Positions 41,183 through 51,400 of a DNA stretch of 64,000 bases are shown in pieces (the stretch's first letter is position 1; every line of letters starts with the position of its first letter). The stretch is taken from the NCBI RefSeq assembly GCF_000382205.1, contig NZ_KB907786.1, forward strand, positions 310,001-374,000, written 5' to 3'. The position numbers and the translations under genes are program-made. Origin of the DNA: Dyadobacter beijingensis DSM 21582 (lineage in GTDB: Bacteria > Bacteroidota > Bacteroidia > Cytophagales > Spirosomataceae). Below the pieces are notes generated by a model, which saw only the letters and a list, made by a program, of their open reading frames with translations, was not told the origin of the DNA and searched no databases.

Positions 41183-41428
41183 GTCTTCTAAAGTGAAGTA
41201 ATCATGGAGGATTGTTCGCAACTGCCAACACCAAAGATTCGTGATCAGTGAACCCATGCAATATTTACTACAAACCCTCAGGGGCCAGCCCTGGGGTCGA
41301 ATACAGGAGTTCCGGCACAAAGCTCGAGCCACACAGGTACCCTTGTGATAGAATAGGGGACTACGTTGAGACTCAATGGATGATCCGAAAGTCTTAGCCG
41401 AGGCTTCGGGAAACGTTGAGTGAAGGTC

Positions 41429-41462
41429 AATCTCCCGGACTTTCCGGGAGATTTGATTTTTT
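41429..41462 (+). terminator. Strong Rho-independent terminator without a recognisable gene
   Basis: An 11-base perfect stem (AATCTCCCGGA / TCCGGGAGATT, loop CTT) is followed by TGATTTTTT on the plus strand. No intact gene lies upstream on that strand within 3 kb of coding sequence in the right orientation except the decayed region 41093-41428, so it ends either a relic gene or a small RNA. Confidence 0.75.
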
Positions 41463-41575
41463 ATTGGGGCTGTTTGCACCTCTGGCATACCCCACACCTG
41501 TTAACGTTTTCAGGACAACAGAAGCTGGATTGTTTCTCTTGACTTGCTAAAAACTTCCCATCAAAATGTTTGCAA

Positions 41576-41614
41576 ATAAAAAAGCACTTAGCGAGGTCTA
41601 ACTCGTAAGTGCTT
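41576..41614 (-). terminator. Terminator downstream of tRNA-Met
   Basis: AAGCACTTA at 41582-41590 pairs with TAAGTGCTT at 41606-41614, with an inner CGAG/CTCG stem. On the minus strand it is followed by a run of T residues. It lies 10 bases after the tRNA 3' end. Confidence 0.8.
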
Positions 41615-41624
41615 GATTTTCAAG

Positions 41625-41698
41625 TGGGCCCACCTGGGATCGAACCAGGCACCTACTGATTATGAGTCAGTTGCTCTAACCGAATGAGCTATAGGCCC
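41625..41698 (-). tRNA. tRNA-Met (CAU)
   Basis: The minus strand folds into a complete 74-base cloverleaf. The acceptor stem is GGGCCTA / TGGGCCC, followed by discriminator A. The D arm contains the segment AGCTCATTCGGTTAGAGC, the anticodon stem is ACTGA / TCAGT around CTCATAA with anticodon CAT, and the T arm is CCTGG TTCGATC CCAGG. CCA is not encoded. The CAU anticodon means either elongator Met or, if modified with lysidine, Ile2; initiator features (three G-C pairs in the anticodon stem) are lacking. Confidence 0.93.
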
Positions 41699-41725
41699 TT
41701 TTCAATATTCAAATGAGGCGCTGGT

Positions 41726-41741
41726 ACCTGCTGATTATGAG
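41726..41741 (-). repeat. Partial copy of the tRNA-Met anticodon arm
   Basis: ACCTGCTGATTATGAG matches the tRNA-Met anticodon-arm segment at 41651-41666 in 15 of 16 positions and lies 60-75 bases away in the same orientation. It may be the remainder of a second tRNA copy or of an element inserted at the tRNA gene. Confidence 0.5.
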
Positions 41742-41899
41742 CGGCTGCCGTGCGGTCAGTCGCTGTTGCTGACTGGACAAACGCTTTGTGAGCTGCTGGC
41801 CCGTTTTTAACGCCCATTTGGAATGCAAAATTAGCGAAACGGTTCAAATCTCCAAACGAATACAATAAGAATAGCTTCTTTTGTCCGTTGGTTGTTTAT

Positions 41900-41907
41900 T
41901 ACTTTTG
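41900..41907 (+). promoter_or_regulatory. -7 promoter box of the HD-domain gene
   Basis: TACTTTTG fits the TANNTTTG -7 consensus. A TTTG at 41880-41883 is present but only 16 bases away rather than 19. Transcription would start near 41914, in agreement with the TTG start at 41922. Confidence 0.45.
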
Positions 41908-41921
41908 CCAAAAAACTGATT

Positions 41922-43154
41922 TTGAATAAAAGGAAAATCATTAACGATCCGGTTTACGGGTTTATTTCCATCGGGTCGGACCTGCTCTACGACCTGGTCG
42001 ATCATCCTTACTTCCAGCGCTTGCGCCGGATCAGGCAGCTGGGATTGGCCGACATCGTTTACCCGGGGGCCTTGCACACACGTTTCCATCACGCATTGGG
42101 CGCCATGCACCTCATGAGCCAGGCTTTGCGGGTATTGCAGGAGAAAGGAAATCTGATCTGGGAACTGGAAATGGAAGCGGCCCAGGCGGCCATTCTGCTG
42201 CACGACCTCGGCCACGGGCCTTTTTCCCACGTACTCGAAAGCGTGGTGATCCCCGACGTGCCGCACGAAGCGATCACCCTCGCCATGATGAAGGACCTTA
42301 ACCGCCAAATGAACGGCCGGCTCGATATTGCCATCCAGATGTTCGAAGGCACTTATCCCCGCAGGTTTTTCCATCAGATGATTTCCAGTCAGCTCGATAT
42401 GGACCGGATGGACTACCTGAACCGCGACAGTTTCTACTCCGGCGTGGTGGAGGGTGCCATCGGCGCCGACAGGCTGATCAAAATGCTGGATGTGAGCCAG
42501 GACCAGCTGGTGGTGGAAGAAAAAGGGCTGTTAAGCATCGAAAATTTCCTGCATGCGCGCCGGCTCATGTACTGGCAGGTGTACCTGCACAAGACGCTCC
42601 TGAGCGCGCAGGCCATGCTCACGCAGATCATGCACCGCGCCCGCGAGCTCGCCGCAAATGGCGACCAGCTATTTGCCACGCCGGACTTCGCACGCTTTCT
42701 CTATAACCGTTTTACCCTCGCTGATTTCTACCAGCAGCCCGATTTGCTGGAAGCATTCAACGGATTGGACGATAACGACGTATGGGCATCTGTGAAAGGA
42801 TGGAAAAATCACCCGGACCTTGTATTGTCGACCTTGTGCGAGATGCTGCTTAATCGTAACCTGTTTAAAATCAGTTTTTTCAATGAACCTCCGGGCGAGG
42901 AGGTGCTGGCGCCGTTGAGAGCACATCTTACGGCGGCCGGCGTGCCTGCGGAGCATATGGACTACTTCCTGATCACGGGCGAAACCACCAACTCCGCCTA
43001 TGCCAAGGAGCAGGACCCTATCCGCGTGAAAATGAAAAGCGGGGCTTTGCTCGATACTGCCGATGCATCCGATCTTCCGACCATCGAGGCCCTGACTAAG
43101 ATTGTACGCAAGTACTATGTATGTTGGGGTAAAAATGTATCTTTGCGTGGTTAA
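41922..43154 (+). CDS. HD-domain phosphohydrolase
   Basis: The 410-residue protein has the HD metal-binding motifs: HTRFHHALGAMHLM with the first histidine, then LLHDLGHGPFSH carrying the His-Asp pair and a further histidine. N-terminal IINDPVYGFI and YFQRLRRIRQLG are characteristic of the dGTPase-like YdhJ group. Members hydrolyse nucleotides or related phosphates. The start is taken as TTG at 41922 because the family usually starts with the short MNKRKII segment and a -7 box lies just upstream; the frame is open to 41892. The gene lies upstream of the lpxD cluster in the same direction, with an 81-base gap. Confidence 0.9.
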   Translation: MNKRKIINDPVYGFISIGSDLLYDLVDHPYFQRLRRIRQLGLADIVYPGALHTRFHHALGAMHLMSQALRVLQEKGNLIWELEMEAAQAAILLHDLGHGPFSHVLESVVIPDVPHEAITLAMMKDLNRQMNGRLDIAIQMFEGTYPRRFFHQMISSQLDMDRMDYLNRDSFYSGVVEGAIGADRLIKMLDVSQDQLVVEEKGLLSIENFLHARRLMYWQVYLHKTLLSAQAMLTQIMHRARELAANGDQLFATPDFARFLYNRFTLADFYQQPDLLEAFNGLDDNDVWASVKGWKNHPDLVLSTLCEMLLNRNLFKISFFNEPPGEEVLAPLRAHLTAAGVPAEHMDYFLITGETTNSAYAKEQDPIRVKMKSGALLDTADASDLPTIEALTKIVRKYYVCWGKNVSLRG

Positions 43155-43235
43155 TCAGGACGCTAAAAAGAAAAGCCGAATTAATAATTTTTACAACGTA
43201 CTCGAATACCATTACCCGAAATTAGCCGATAAAAT

Positions 43236-44276
43236 ATGAAATTTACTGTCAGCGAGATTGCTCAGATGCTGAATGGAACTGTTGTTGGAAATGATCAGAT
43301 TACAATTAATTCGGCTGCAAAAATTGAAGAAGGCCTGCCGGGTTGTATTTCTTTTCTGGCCAACAGCAAATATGAGCCTTATATCTACTCCACACTGTCT
43401 TCGGCTGTAATTGTCAATAAAGATTTTGTTCCCAAAAAAGATATTTCCGCGACGTTGATCTACGTCGATAATGCCTACACCGCTTTTACCATCCTGCTTG
43501 AAGAATACCAGAAACGGATCGCCGGCAGCAAGTCGGGCGTAGAACAGCCCAGCTTTATCGGAGAAAACAGCGAGACCGGGGAGAACTGCTACCGCGGTGC
43601 CTTTTCGTATATCGGCAAGAACTGCGTAATCGGTAAAAATGTAAAGATTTACCCTCAAGCCTGGCTGGGCGACGGCGTCGAGGTGGGCGACTATTCGGTG
43701 ATCCATCCCGGTGTTAAAATTTACGATAACACCATCATCGGGAAGAATTGCACGATTTTTGCCAATACCGTCATCGGCAGCGACGGCTTCGGCTTCGCAC
43801 CGCAGCCCGACGGAAGCTATAAAACCATCCCGCAGCTGGGAAATGTGATCATTGAAGATAATGTCAGCATCGGGTCGAACGCAACGATCGATTGCGCGAC
43901 GATGGGCTCGACCATTATCCGCCAGGGAGCGAAAATTGATAACCTGGTTCAGATCGCACATAATGTAGAGATTGGAAAAAATACCGTAATTGCGGCCCAG
44001 TCCGGCGTATCCGGCTCCACCACCGTGGGCGAACAATGCGTGATCGCTGGCCAGGTAGGATTGGTAGGCCATATTACGGTGGCAAACAATACTAAAATCG
44101 GAGCACAAAGCGGCCTCGGCAAATCCATTAAAAAGGAAGGCCTGTCGCTGTCCGGCTCCCCGGCCAGGGACCTGAACGAACATTTGAGGTCCATGGCATT
44201 GGTGCGAAGGCTGCCCGAACTGGAAGAACGGTTGAAAGACCTGGAACGCAAGCAGGAAACGTCCGACTTTCAGTAA
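43236..44276 (+). CDS. lpxD: LpxD, UDP-3-O-acyl-glucosamine N-acyltransferase
   Basis: This 346-residue protein has the N-terminal uridine-binding domain ([18 protein letters not shown]) and a left-handed beta-helix of hexapeptide repeats ([37 protein letters not shown]). It also carries the conserved [19 protein letters not shown] segment with the catalytic histidine. It transfers the second R-3-hydroxyacyl chain from ACP to the glucosamine nitrogen, the third step of lipid A synthesis, in the cytoplasm. A C-terminal helix ([16 protein letters not shown]) supports trimerisation. It is the first lpx gene here, followed by lpxC-fabZ and lpxA, the common Bacteroidota order. Confidence 0.97.
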   Translation: MKFTVSEIAQMLNGTVVGNDQITINSAAKIEEGLPGCISFLANSKYEPYIYSTLSSAVIVNKDFVPKKDISATLIYVDNAYTAFTILLEEYQKRIAGSKSGVEQPSFIGENSETGENCYRGAFSYIGKNCVIGKNVKIYPQAWLGDGVEVGDYSVIHPGVKIYDNTIIGKNCTIFANTVIGSDGFGFAPQPDGSYKTIPQLGNVIIEDNVSIGSNATIDCATMGSTIIRQGAKIDNLVQIAHNVEIGKNTVIAAQSGVSGSTTVGEQCVIAGQVGLVGHITVANNTKIGAQSGLGKSIKKEGLSLSGSPARDLNEHLRSMALVRRLPELEERLKDLERKQETSDFQ

Positions 44277-44327
44277 CATCGTCCCGCATGCCCGAGCGCA
44301 CCTTATTTAGAAAAGGAAATAGATATA

Positions 44328-45719
44328 ATGAACGAAAAACAACAAACCATTTCTAAGTCTGTATCCGTAACTGGAGTGGGTTTACATACCGGTGTCGTGG
44401 CTACCATGACATTCGTGCCGGCGCCAGCCAACCACGGATACAAGTTTCAACGTGTTGATTTACCCGACCAGCCGATCGTCGATGCGGATGTCGACAACGT
44501 GGTGGACCTTTCCAGGGGCACGACCATCGAACAGAACGGCGCGCGCATTCATACCGTTGAGCACACACTCGCTGCATTGGTAGGATTGCAGATCGACAAT
44601 GTGCTGATCCAGCTCGACGGTCCCGAACCGCCGATTATGGACGGCAGCTCGATCAAATTCGTGGATGCATTGCTCGATGCGGGCATCGAGGAGCAGAATG
44701 CCTACCGCAACTATTTCGAAGTACCGGAATACGTACATTATAAAAATAAGGACAAGGATACCGAGCTGGTGGCATTGCCGCTCTCGGACTACCGCCTTAC
44801 CGTGATGGTGGACTACAACTCTACCGTCATCAGCAGCCAGCACGCTTCTTTGAATGATATTACACTCTTCAAAGACGATATCGCATCCTGCCGGACATTC
44901 GTGTTCCTGCACGAACTCGAAACGCTCTACAAGCAGAACCTGATCAAAGGCGGCGACCTGACCAATGCGATCGTGATCGTGGACCGTGAGGTGCAGGACG
45001 GTGAGCTCGACCATTTGTCGCAATTACTGAACAAGCCGAAAGTTAGCGTCGACAAATCGAAAGGCATTCTCAACAATGTAGACCTGCATTATTCCAATGA
45101 AATGGCGCGGCACAAGCTGCTCGACCTCATTGGCGATCTGGCGCTCGTAGGACGGCCTATCAAGGCGCAGATCCTGGCGGCACGTCCGGGGCACGCTGCA
45201 AACGTGGCGTTGGCTAAAAAGATCAAAAAACTGATCAAATCGGGCAAAGGCGACATTCCGCAATACGATCCGAACAAAGCGCCGGTATTCGATATCAACC
45301 AGATCGGCCAGCTGCTCGCGCACCGCTACCCGTTCCAGATGATCGACAAGATCATCGCCCTGGACGAAAACAGCGTCGTAGGGGTAAAGAATGTGACGAT
45401 CAACGAACAATTTTTTCTGGGCCACTTTCCGGGTAACCCGGTAATGCCCGGCGTCTTGCAATTGGAAGCGATGGCACAGACGGGCGGTATCCTGGTATTG
45501 TCCAGCGTGCCCGATCCCGACAATTACTGGCCGTACCTGATCGGAATCGACGCATGCCGTTTCCGTCGTAACGTGTTCCCGGGGGACACCGTTATTTTCA
45601 AATGTGAGTTTACATCCCCGATGAAGAGAGGGATCGTCAAAATGAGTGGCCGGGGATACGTAGCCGGACAGCTGGTATGTGAAGCGGATATGATAGCAAG
45701 CCTGGTAAAGAAAAAATGA
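44328..45719 (+). CDS. lpxC-fabZ: Bifunctional LpxC-FabZ (UDP-3-O-acyl-GlcNAc deacetylase / 3-hydroxyacyl-ACP dehydratase)
   Basis: The 463-residue fusion has LpxC in residues 1-305 and FabZ in 320-463. LpxC shows the zinc ligands in HTVEHTLAALVG and HKLLDLIGDLALVG. FabZ shows HRYPFQMIDKI, HFPGNPVMPGV with the catalytic histidine, and EAMAQTGG with the catalytic glutamate. LpxC commits the pathway to lipid A by removing the acetyl group, and FabZ dehydrates 3-hydroxyacyl-ACP in fatty-acid synthesis, so the fusion couples both uses of 3-hydroxyacyl-ACP. Fused genes of this type are typical of Bacteroidota. Its stop overlaps the lpxA start (ATGA). Confidence 0.97.
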   Translation: MNEKQQTISKSVSVTGVGLHTGVVATMTFVPAPANHGYKFQRVDLPDQPIVDADVDNVVDLSRGTTIEQNGARIHTVEHTLAALVGLQIDNVLIQLDGPEPPIMDGSSIKFVDALLDAGIEEQNAYRNYFEVPEYVHYKNKDKDTELVALPLSDYRLTVMVDYNSTVISSQHASLNDITLFKDDIASCRTFVFLHELETLYKQNLIKGGDLTNAIVIVDREVQDGELDHLSQLLNKPKVSVDKSKGILNNVDLHYSNEMARHKLLDLIGDLALVGRPIKAQILAARPGHAANVALAKKIKKLIKSGKGDIPQYDPNKAPVFDINQIGQLLAHRYPFQMIDKIIALDENSVVGVKNVTINEQFFLGHFPGNPVMPGVLQLEAMAQTGGILVLSSVPDPDNYWPYLIGIDACRFRRNVFPGDTVIFKCEFTSPMKRGIVKMSGRGYVAGQLVCEADMIASLVKKK

Positions 45720-46528
45720 CTCAATCATTAGCATATATCCATCCTGACGCCAAGATCGCTCAGAATGTAACCATTGAACCTTTCGCGATGATCCACGGCG
45801 ATGTGGAGATCGGCGAAGGCTCGTGGATCGGTTCGCATGCCGTAATCAATTCGGGAGCGAGGATCGGTAAAAACTGTAAGATCTATCCCGGTGCGGTCGT
45901 TTCGGCTACCCCGCAGGATTTGAAATACAATAACGAATACACACTGACCATCATCGGCGACAATACGACCATCCGTGAGTACGCGACCATCAGCCGCGGT
46001 ACCGAGGAGCATTGGAAAACCGTCGTCGGTTCCGACTGTCTGATTATGGCCTACGCACACGTAGCGCACGACTGCCGCGTGGGAAGCAACTGCATTATCG
46101 GGAACAATGTACAAATGGCTGGTCACGTCCACGTGGGCGACTGGGCTATTGTAAGTGCGTTAAGTGCTGTACATCAGTTTGTTAAGATTGGTATTCACGC
46201 ATTTGTGTCCGGTGCTTCACTGGTGCGCAAGGATGTCCCGCCATTTACAAAAGCCGCGCGTGAGCCTATTTCCTATGTAGGGATCAACTCGGTGGGTTTG
46301 AGAAGAAGAGGGTATAGCAATGAGAAAATTGTGGATATCCAGAACATCTACCGGTACATCTATATGAGAGGCCTCAATAATGCGGAGGCGCTGCAAAAGA
46401 TCGAACTGGAAATGCCGCCTTCGAATGAGCGCGACGAGATTATTAACTTTATACGCAACTCGGAAAGAGGGATCATGAAAAGTCCGTTTCAAACGAACGG
46501 CACTACGGATACCGAAGCCCAGTCGTGA
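45716..46528 (+). CDS. lpxA: LpxA, UDP-N-acetylglucosamine O-acyltransferase
   Basis: The 270-residue protein starts with IHPDAKIAQNVTIEPFAMIHGDVEIG, the standard LpxA beginning, and continues as a hexapeptide-repeat beta-helix. The catalytic histidine is in AHVAHDCRVGSNCIIGNN, and the C-terminal helical region (SNEKIVDIQNIYRYIYMRG) is present. It performs the first acylation of lipid A synthesis. The start overlaps the lpxC-fabZ stop, so translation is coupled. A strong terminator follows. Confidence 0.97.
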   Translation: MTQSLAYIHPDAKIAQNVTIEPFAMIHGDVEIGEGSWIGSHAVINSGARIGKNCKIYPGAVVSATPQDLKYNNEYTLTIIGDNTTIREYATISRGTEEHWKTVVGSDCLIMAYAHVAHDCRVGSNCIIGNNVQMAGHVHVGDWAIVSALSAVHQFVKIGIHAFVSGASLVRKDVPPFTKAAREPISYVGINSVGLRRRGYSNEKIVDIQNIYRYIYMRGLNNAEALQKIELEMPPSNERDEIINFIRNSERGIMKSPFQTNGTTDTEAQS

Positions 46529-46557
46529 TCATTTAGATATTAATGCCTCCACTACGT

Positions 46558-46598
46558 TGCCCCCCAAAAGCTGAAATGCTTTGCGGGGGCATTTTTTT
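46558..46598 (+). terminator. Rho-independent terminator of the lpx operon
   Basis: A long stem with TGCCCCC / GGGGGCA and an inner CAAAAGC / GCTTTG part is followed by seven T residues at 46592-46598. The T run overlaps the stop codon of the opposing MOSC gene. Confidence 0.88.
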
Positions 46599-47394
46599 AT
46601 GCCTGTACCTGAAGAATATCCCCCTCGCTGATCTCCCCGAAATCCTGCGCCGTCACATTCTGGCCGAACAAAATCTTGTTGCCCGCCCGGCGGTAGCTCG
46701 CCAGCGTTTTCAATGGTTCCGGGCCTTTTTCGGCAGTTTCAGGGTTAATGGTCGTCAGTACGCACCTGGCGCAGGGTTTCACCACCTCGAAGCGCAGGTT
46801 TCCGATGGTAATGTGCTTCCATTGATCTTCTGCAAAAGGCTCCGTGCCGCTGATGACAAGGTTGGGCCGGAAGCGCCTCATCGTGATCGGTTCGGCGAGG
46901 CGGCTATTCAGCTCGTCGAGCGATGCCTGTGAAATGACCAGGTAGGGAAAGCCGTCGGCGAAGCTCACATTTTCATTATGTTGGGCGTAGCGCGGATCGG
47001 CCTTTCTTTCGGTCGAATCGGGCATCATCACGAGGCGTAAATTCAGCCCCAGATGCCGGCTGAGCCATTCGTCGGCTTCCGCGGATACCGTCACGGCTTC
47101 TGCCACATCGTCCCAGACGGTCACCTTCACGGGCACTGCCGCAATGGGCTGGTAAGGCGCGATGACGAAGTCCGCCGGGTCATTACGGAGGAAGATTTTC
47201 AGGCCGCTGTCCTGCAATGCCACGTCGATAAGCGCCATTTGGTGATGGGCACGCTGGGTGATAAATACATTGTTTTCGTCGATGATCATCCACCGGCGGT
47301 CGTATTGCAGGCCCCTTTCTTCGGTCAATGCTTTGGGGAGACGAATCCCGCCCAGCGATTTGACGGGGTAGATCCAGATTTCAGACAGTTTCAT
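46597..47394 (-). CDS. MOSC-domain protein (YcbX-like)
   Basis: The 265-residue protein has an N-terminal beta-barrel domain (IWIYPVKSLGGIRL) followed by the MOSC core. The conserved cysteine is in EVVKPCARCVLTTIN, close to the site used for sulfur or molybdenum-cofactor chemistry. YcbX-type proteins detoxify N-hydroxylated compounds with molybdenum cofactor. Two further ATG codons lie at 47400 and 47403; the ATG at 47394 starts exactly at the conserved domain. It follows tsaD on the same strand by 16 bases. Confidence 0.9.
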   Translation of the reverse strand: MKLSEIWIYPVKSLGGIRLPKALTEERGLQYDRRWMIIDENNVFITQRAHHQMALIDVALQDSGLKIFLRNDPADFVIAPYQPIAAVPVKVTVWDDVAEAVTVSAEADEWLSRHLGLNLRLVMMPDSTERKADPRYAQHNENVSFADGFPYLVISQASLDELNSRLAEPITMRRFRPNLVISGTEPFAEDQWKHITIGNLRFEVVKPCARCVLTTINPETAEKGPEPLKTLASYRRAGNKILFGQNVTAQDFGEISEGDILQVQA

Positions 47395-47410
47395 GGCCAT
47401 CATTCTTTGA

Positions 47411-48409
47411 TTAAAATTCCATTCGGGCGAGCGGGCTCACGGTCTGGTCGCAGAACTCGCCCGCTTCAAACTTGTAATGCGCCGCAATGGCGATCATCGC
47501 CGCATTATCGGTACAATATTCAAATGCCGGGATATACACGTTCCAGCCCAGCTGCGCGCCCAGTTCTTTCAATGAAGCACGTAAACCCGAGTTGGCCGAA
47601 ACGCCGCCGGCAATGGCGATTTCCTTAATCCCCGTTTCACGGGCCGCTTTTTTCAGCTTTTTCAGCAAAATATCGATGAGGGTATATTGAATGCTGGCGC
47701 AAATGTCGGCGGTATTTTCCCTGATGAAATCCGGGTTTTGACGGACTTGTTTTTGCAGAAAATACAGGAATGAGGTTTTGATACCACTGAAAGAAAAGTC
47801 TAGTCCGGGCATTTCCGGGAGCGGGAACGGATAGGCCTGTGGATTTCCCTCAGCCGCATATTTGTCGATCAGCGGACCGCCCGGGTAGGGCAGATCGAGC
47901 AGTTTGGCCGTCTTGTCAAATGCTTCCCCCACGGCGTCGTCGCGGGTTTCGCCGATGATTTCCATGTCGAGCGGGCCGGTTACCTTCACGATCTGCGTAT
48001 GCCCGCCGCTCACCGTGAGGCAGAGGAACGGGAATGCAGGTTTCGGGTCATCGATGAAGTGCGCCAGCACGTGCGCCTGCATGTGATTGATCTCGATCAG
48101 CGGAATATCCAGGCCCAGCGCCATCGACTTCGCGAAGGAAGTGCCTACCAGCAATGCACCTAGCAAACCGGGTCCCTTGGTAAAAGCAATGGCATCCAGG
48201 TCTTTTTTTCCTATTTTTGCATCATTCAGTGCTTTGTCCACCACTGGCAGAATGTGTTGCTGGTGGGCTCTCGAAGCCAGCTCGGGCACGACGCCGCCAT
48301 ACTGGGTATGGATCAGTTGCGTGGCAACAACATTGGAGCGGATATGGCCGTTTGATATTATCGCTGCGGAGGTTTCGTCGCACGACGATTCGATGGCGAG
48401 GATGTTCAT
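47411..48409 (-). CDS. tsaD: TsaD, tRNA N6-adenosine threonylcarbamoyltransferase
   Basis: The 332-residue protein has the ASKHA fold with ILAIESSCDETSAA, the metal-binding HMQAHVLAHF, SGGHTQIV and, near the C-terminus, GGVSANSGLR and TDNAAMIA. It transfers the threonylcarbamoyl group to A37 of tRNAs that read ANN codons, in a complex with TsaB and TsaE. The frame is open upstream to 48445, but the ATG at 48409 starts at the conserved first strand. A TAATTTTG -7 box lies at 48427-48434 on the minus strand. It is divergent to the TamB-like gene. Confidence 0.96.
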   Translation of the reverse strand: MNILAIESSCDETSAAIISNGHIRSNVVATQLIHTQYGGVVPELASRAHQQHILPVVDKALNDAKIGKKDLDAIAFTKGPGLLGALLVGTSFAKSMALGLDIPLIEINHMQAHVLAHFIDDPKPAFPFLCLTVSGGHTQIVKVTGPLDMEIIGETRDDAVGEAFDKTAKLLDLPYPGGPLIDKYAAEGNPQAYPFPLPEMPGLDFSFSGIKTSFLYFLQKQVRQNPDFIRENTADICASIQYTLIDILLKKLKKAARETGIKEIAIAGGVSANSGLRASLKELGAQLGWNVYIPAFEYCTDNAAMIAIAAHYKFEAGEFCDQTVSPLARMEF

Positions 48410-48478
48410 ACACTGGAAAATATTCGCAAAATTAAGCATTAACAATAAGATAAGCAGTATGGCACTGCGAAGCTATAT

Positions 48479-51400
48479 ATGTTAAAATTCCTGAAGGCGC
48501 TTGGTAATGGTCTGATCGTAACGGTGATCTTCGTGCTCCTGGCGCTCGGGATTGCTACCACGGCTTTACAGCTCCCTTCGGTACAAACATGGGCCGTAGG
48601 CTACCTGACGGCCAATATCTCCGGCAAACTCGGCTATCCTATTACGATCGATAAGGTCAACATCAAATGGTTCGATGTGGTTTCGCTCGAAGGCGTTTCG
48701 GTGAAAGATTCGTCGGGCGCGGACATGATCGACGTCGGGCGAATCGACGTGAACCTGAATGTGAACAACATTATCCGCGATTCGGCCAAGGAGATTTTTC
48801 TCGATGAGGTGAATGTCTTCCAGCCGAATGTGCATCTGGTGATCGTTCCCCAATCGGGCGACCTCAATATCGACGGGTTCATTGCCCGCATCAACGAACT
48901 CACCGCCCCCGCCGTACCCCGGCCGCCCAATGCGCCGGAGAACAATACGCCATTCATTATCGGTAAAGCCAAGGTTATCGACGGCACTTTCGGTTACGAC
49001 GATCCCCGCCGCCCCCGCGACCGGGGCGCGCGCGTGTTCGACTACTCGCATTTTCGGCTCGACCATCTGTATGGCGAGCTGAACGACTTTCTCGTCCGGG
49101 GCGATACCATTTCGTTTCTGGCCAAAAACCTGAAAACCGTCGATAAGCAGACGGGCCTCGAAATGCACGACCTCGATACGCGGTTCCTTTTTTGCCAAAA
49201 GAAAATGGAGCTGAAAGAGCTCGACGCGCATATCGGCAAATCGCATTTGAAGGACGAGGTAATATTCTACTATAACCGCTCCGGCGAGCTGGGCGACTTC
49301 AACCACAAAATCCGCATGAAAGGGCACCTCGTGGGCAGCCGCGTGGACTCGCGCGACCTTGGGCTGTTTTCGAGCTATATCGATGCATTGAATGAAACCT
49401 GGCTTATTTCGGGCGACTTCAATGGGAAAGTCGATGATTTTGTACTGTCCAACACGGATTTGCAATTTGGCAAAAACAGCCGCCTCGTCGGCGACATTGG
49501 TTTCAAAGGCCTGCCTACGATCGAGGGCGTGCTGATGGACATCCGGCTGTCGGCTTCGAAAATCGATCCGACGGACCTCGTGCAGTATTACCCCGAATGG
49601 GACATGCACCCCGATTTGCAAAAATTCGGCTATACCATTCTTGATGGTACATTCAAAGGTACTTTGGAGGATTTCGCGGTAAATGCTTCGTCCTCTTCCG
49701 AGCTCGGCGAGCTCTCCGGCGACCTTGTTTTCCACATTGCCGATGCCAAAACGACGACCTATTCAGGCGAGGTGAAAACGGCTGCATTCGGGCTGGGGAC
49801 TTTGCTGGAAGACGAGGATAACTGGCAGGAGCTGGATTTCGAAGGAAAAGTGTACGGAAAAGGTTTCGAACTGGCCTCGGCATCCACGGATATGAATGCG
49901 ATGGTGCACCGCATAGGCTTCCGGAATTACGATTACAAGAATATCCGGTTGAAAGGCAACCTGCAAAACCAGTATTTCAACGGCCTCGTGAGCGCGCGCG
50001 ACAGCAACCTCGCGGTCACGCTCGACGGCGAGTTCGACCTTTCGAAGCAGCAGAATATGTTCGATGTGAAAGGGATCATCGAAAAGGCGAATCTGAAAGA
50101 GCTCGGTTTCAGCAAAGACCCCATTACGCTGCGTACGGAACTGAATGTGAATGTGGTCGGCAATACCGTGGACGAGCTGACAGGCGATGCGAAACTGCTC
50201 GATACCTACCTGGTCATGACCAGTAAGGAGCGGAATCTCGTGGTGGACACGCTCGTACTGTCTTCCCGGAACCATGCCGGCAAGCGCCGTTTGCAGCTCG
50301 ATAGCGAATTCCTGACGGCGCGCGTCGACGGGAACTTCCTGCCCACGCAGGCCTGGAAGGACGTGAGCCAGGTGCTGGACGAGTACAAGCTCTATTTCTT
50401 CGAAAACGAAGCCGCGCGGAACGACTATTATGCCCGGAAGCCATTAAAGCAGCTGGCCCGACGGTACCAGATCGACTACACGGTGGAGACACACAACCTT
50501 TCGCGTTTCCTGGCATTTCTCAGCCCCGATATCTACATTTCAAAGGGTGCCAAGGCCGAGGGGATATTTAAAATGGATAATACCGCCGTGCTGACTTTCA
50601 ATGCGGTGTCGGATACCGTGAGGTATGGTAAAAACCAGTTTATGAAGGCCGAGGTGGACGTTACCACCTCTAAATTCGTGAATAGCGCCGAGGTACTGGC
50701 TTCCATTCTGGTTACTTCGGACAAGCAGCAGATCAGCAAAATGGTGCCTTCCGAAAAGATGGAACTGGAAGGGACCTGGGACGTGGACCACATCGATTTC
50801 AACGGGGCGATCCACCAGGTGAAAAGCACCAACCGCGCCAATCTCGCGGGCGAGATCCGGTTCCTGCCGGCTGGCCTGGATATCGGGTTTAAAAATTCTA
50901 AAATGTACCTGCTCGACGAGGAATGGAACGTGCCGTCGGAGAGCCTGATTTCCATTGTGGGCGATGACATTACCATGTCGAACCTCGGGCTGGTAAGCGG
51001 CAAGCAACGCATTTTTCTCAGCGGAACAGCATCGGAAGATCCGGAGAAAAGCCTTTTGCTGGACATCAAGAACTTCAAACTGGCGAGTTTGAACCCGGTT
51101 TTCAGTACCAAGCTGTCGGGTATTATGGACGGCTCGGCCAAGGTGAAGGATATTTACAACAGCGTGATCCTCGACGCCGGTTTCGCGATCGAAGGGCTCG
51201 GCTACGGACAATACGAGTTTGGTAACCTCTCGGGAACGGGCGACTGGGACCAGACGACGAGCGAGTTGCAGATCGACGCGCAGCTCAACAAGAATGCGAG
51301 GCGCGTGTTCAACCTCGTGGGTTCCTACCGCCCGAAACTGGAAACGAATACCCTGAATTTGAAGGCGGTATTCAACCAGGCCGATTTCAAGGCGCTGGAA

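Noticed and set aside
41123-41497. 124-codon minus-strand frame before the tRNA gene
   Set aside because: The composition (many Ser, Cys, Trp, His) is unlike protein, it runs across the plus-strand terminator, and no start context or family is seen.
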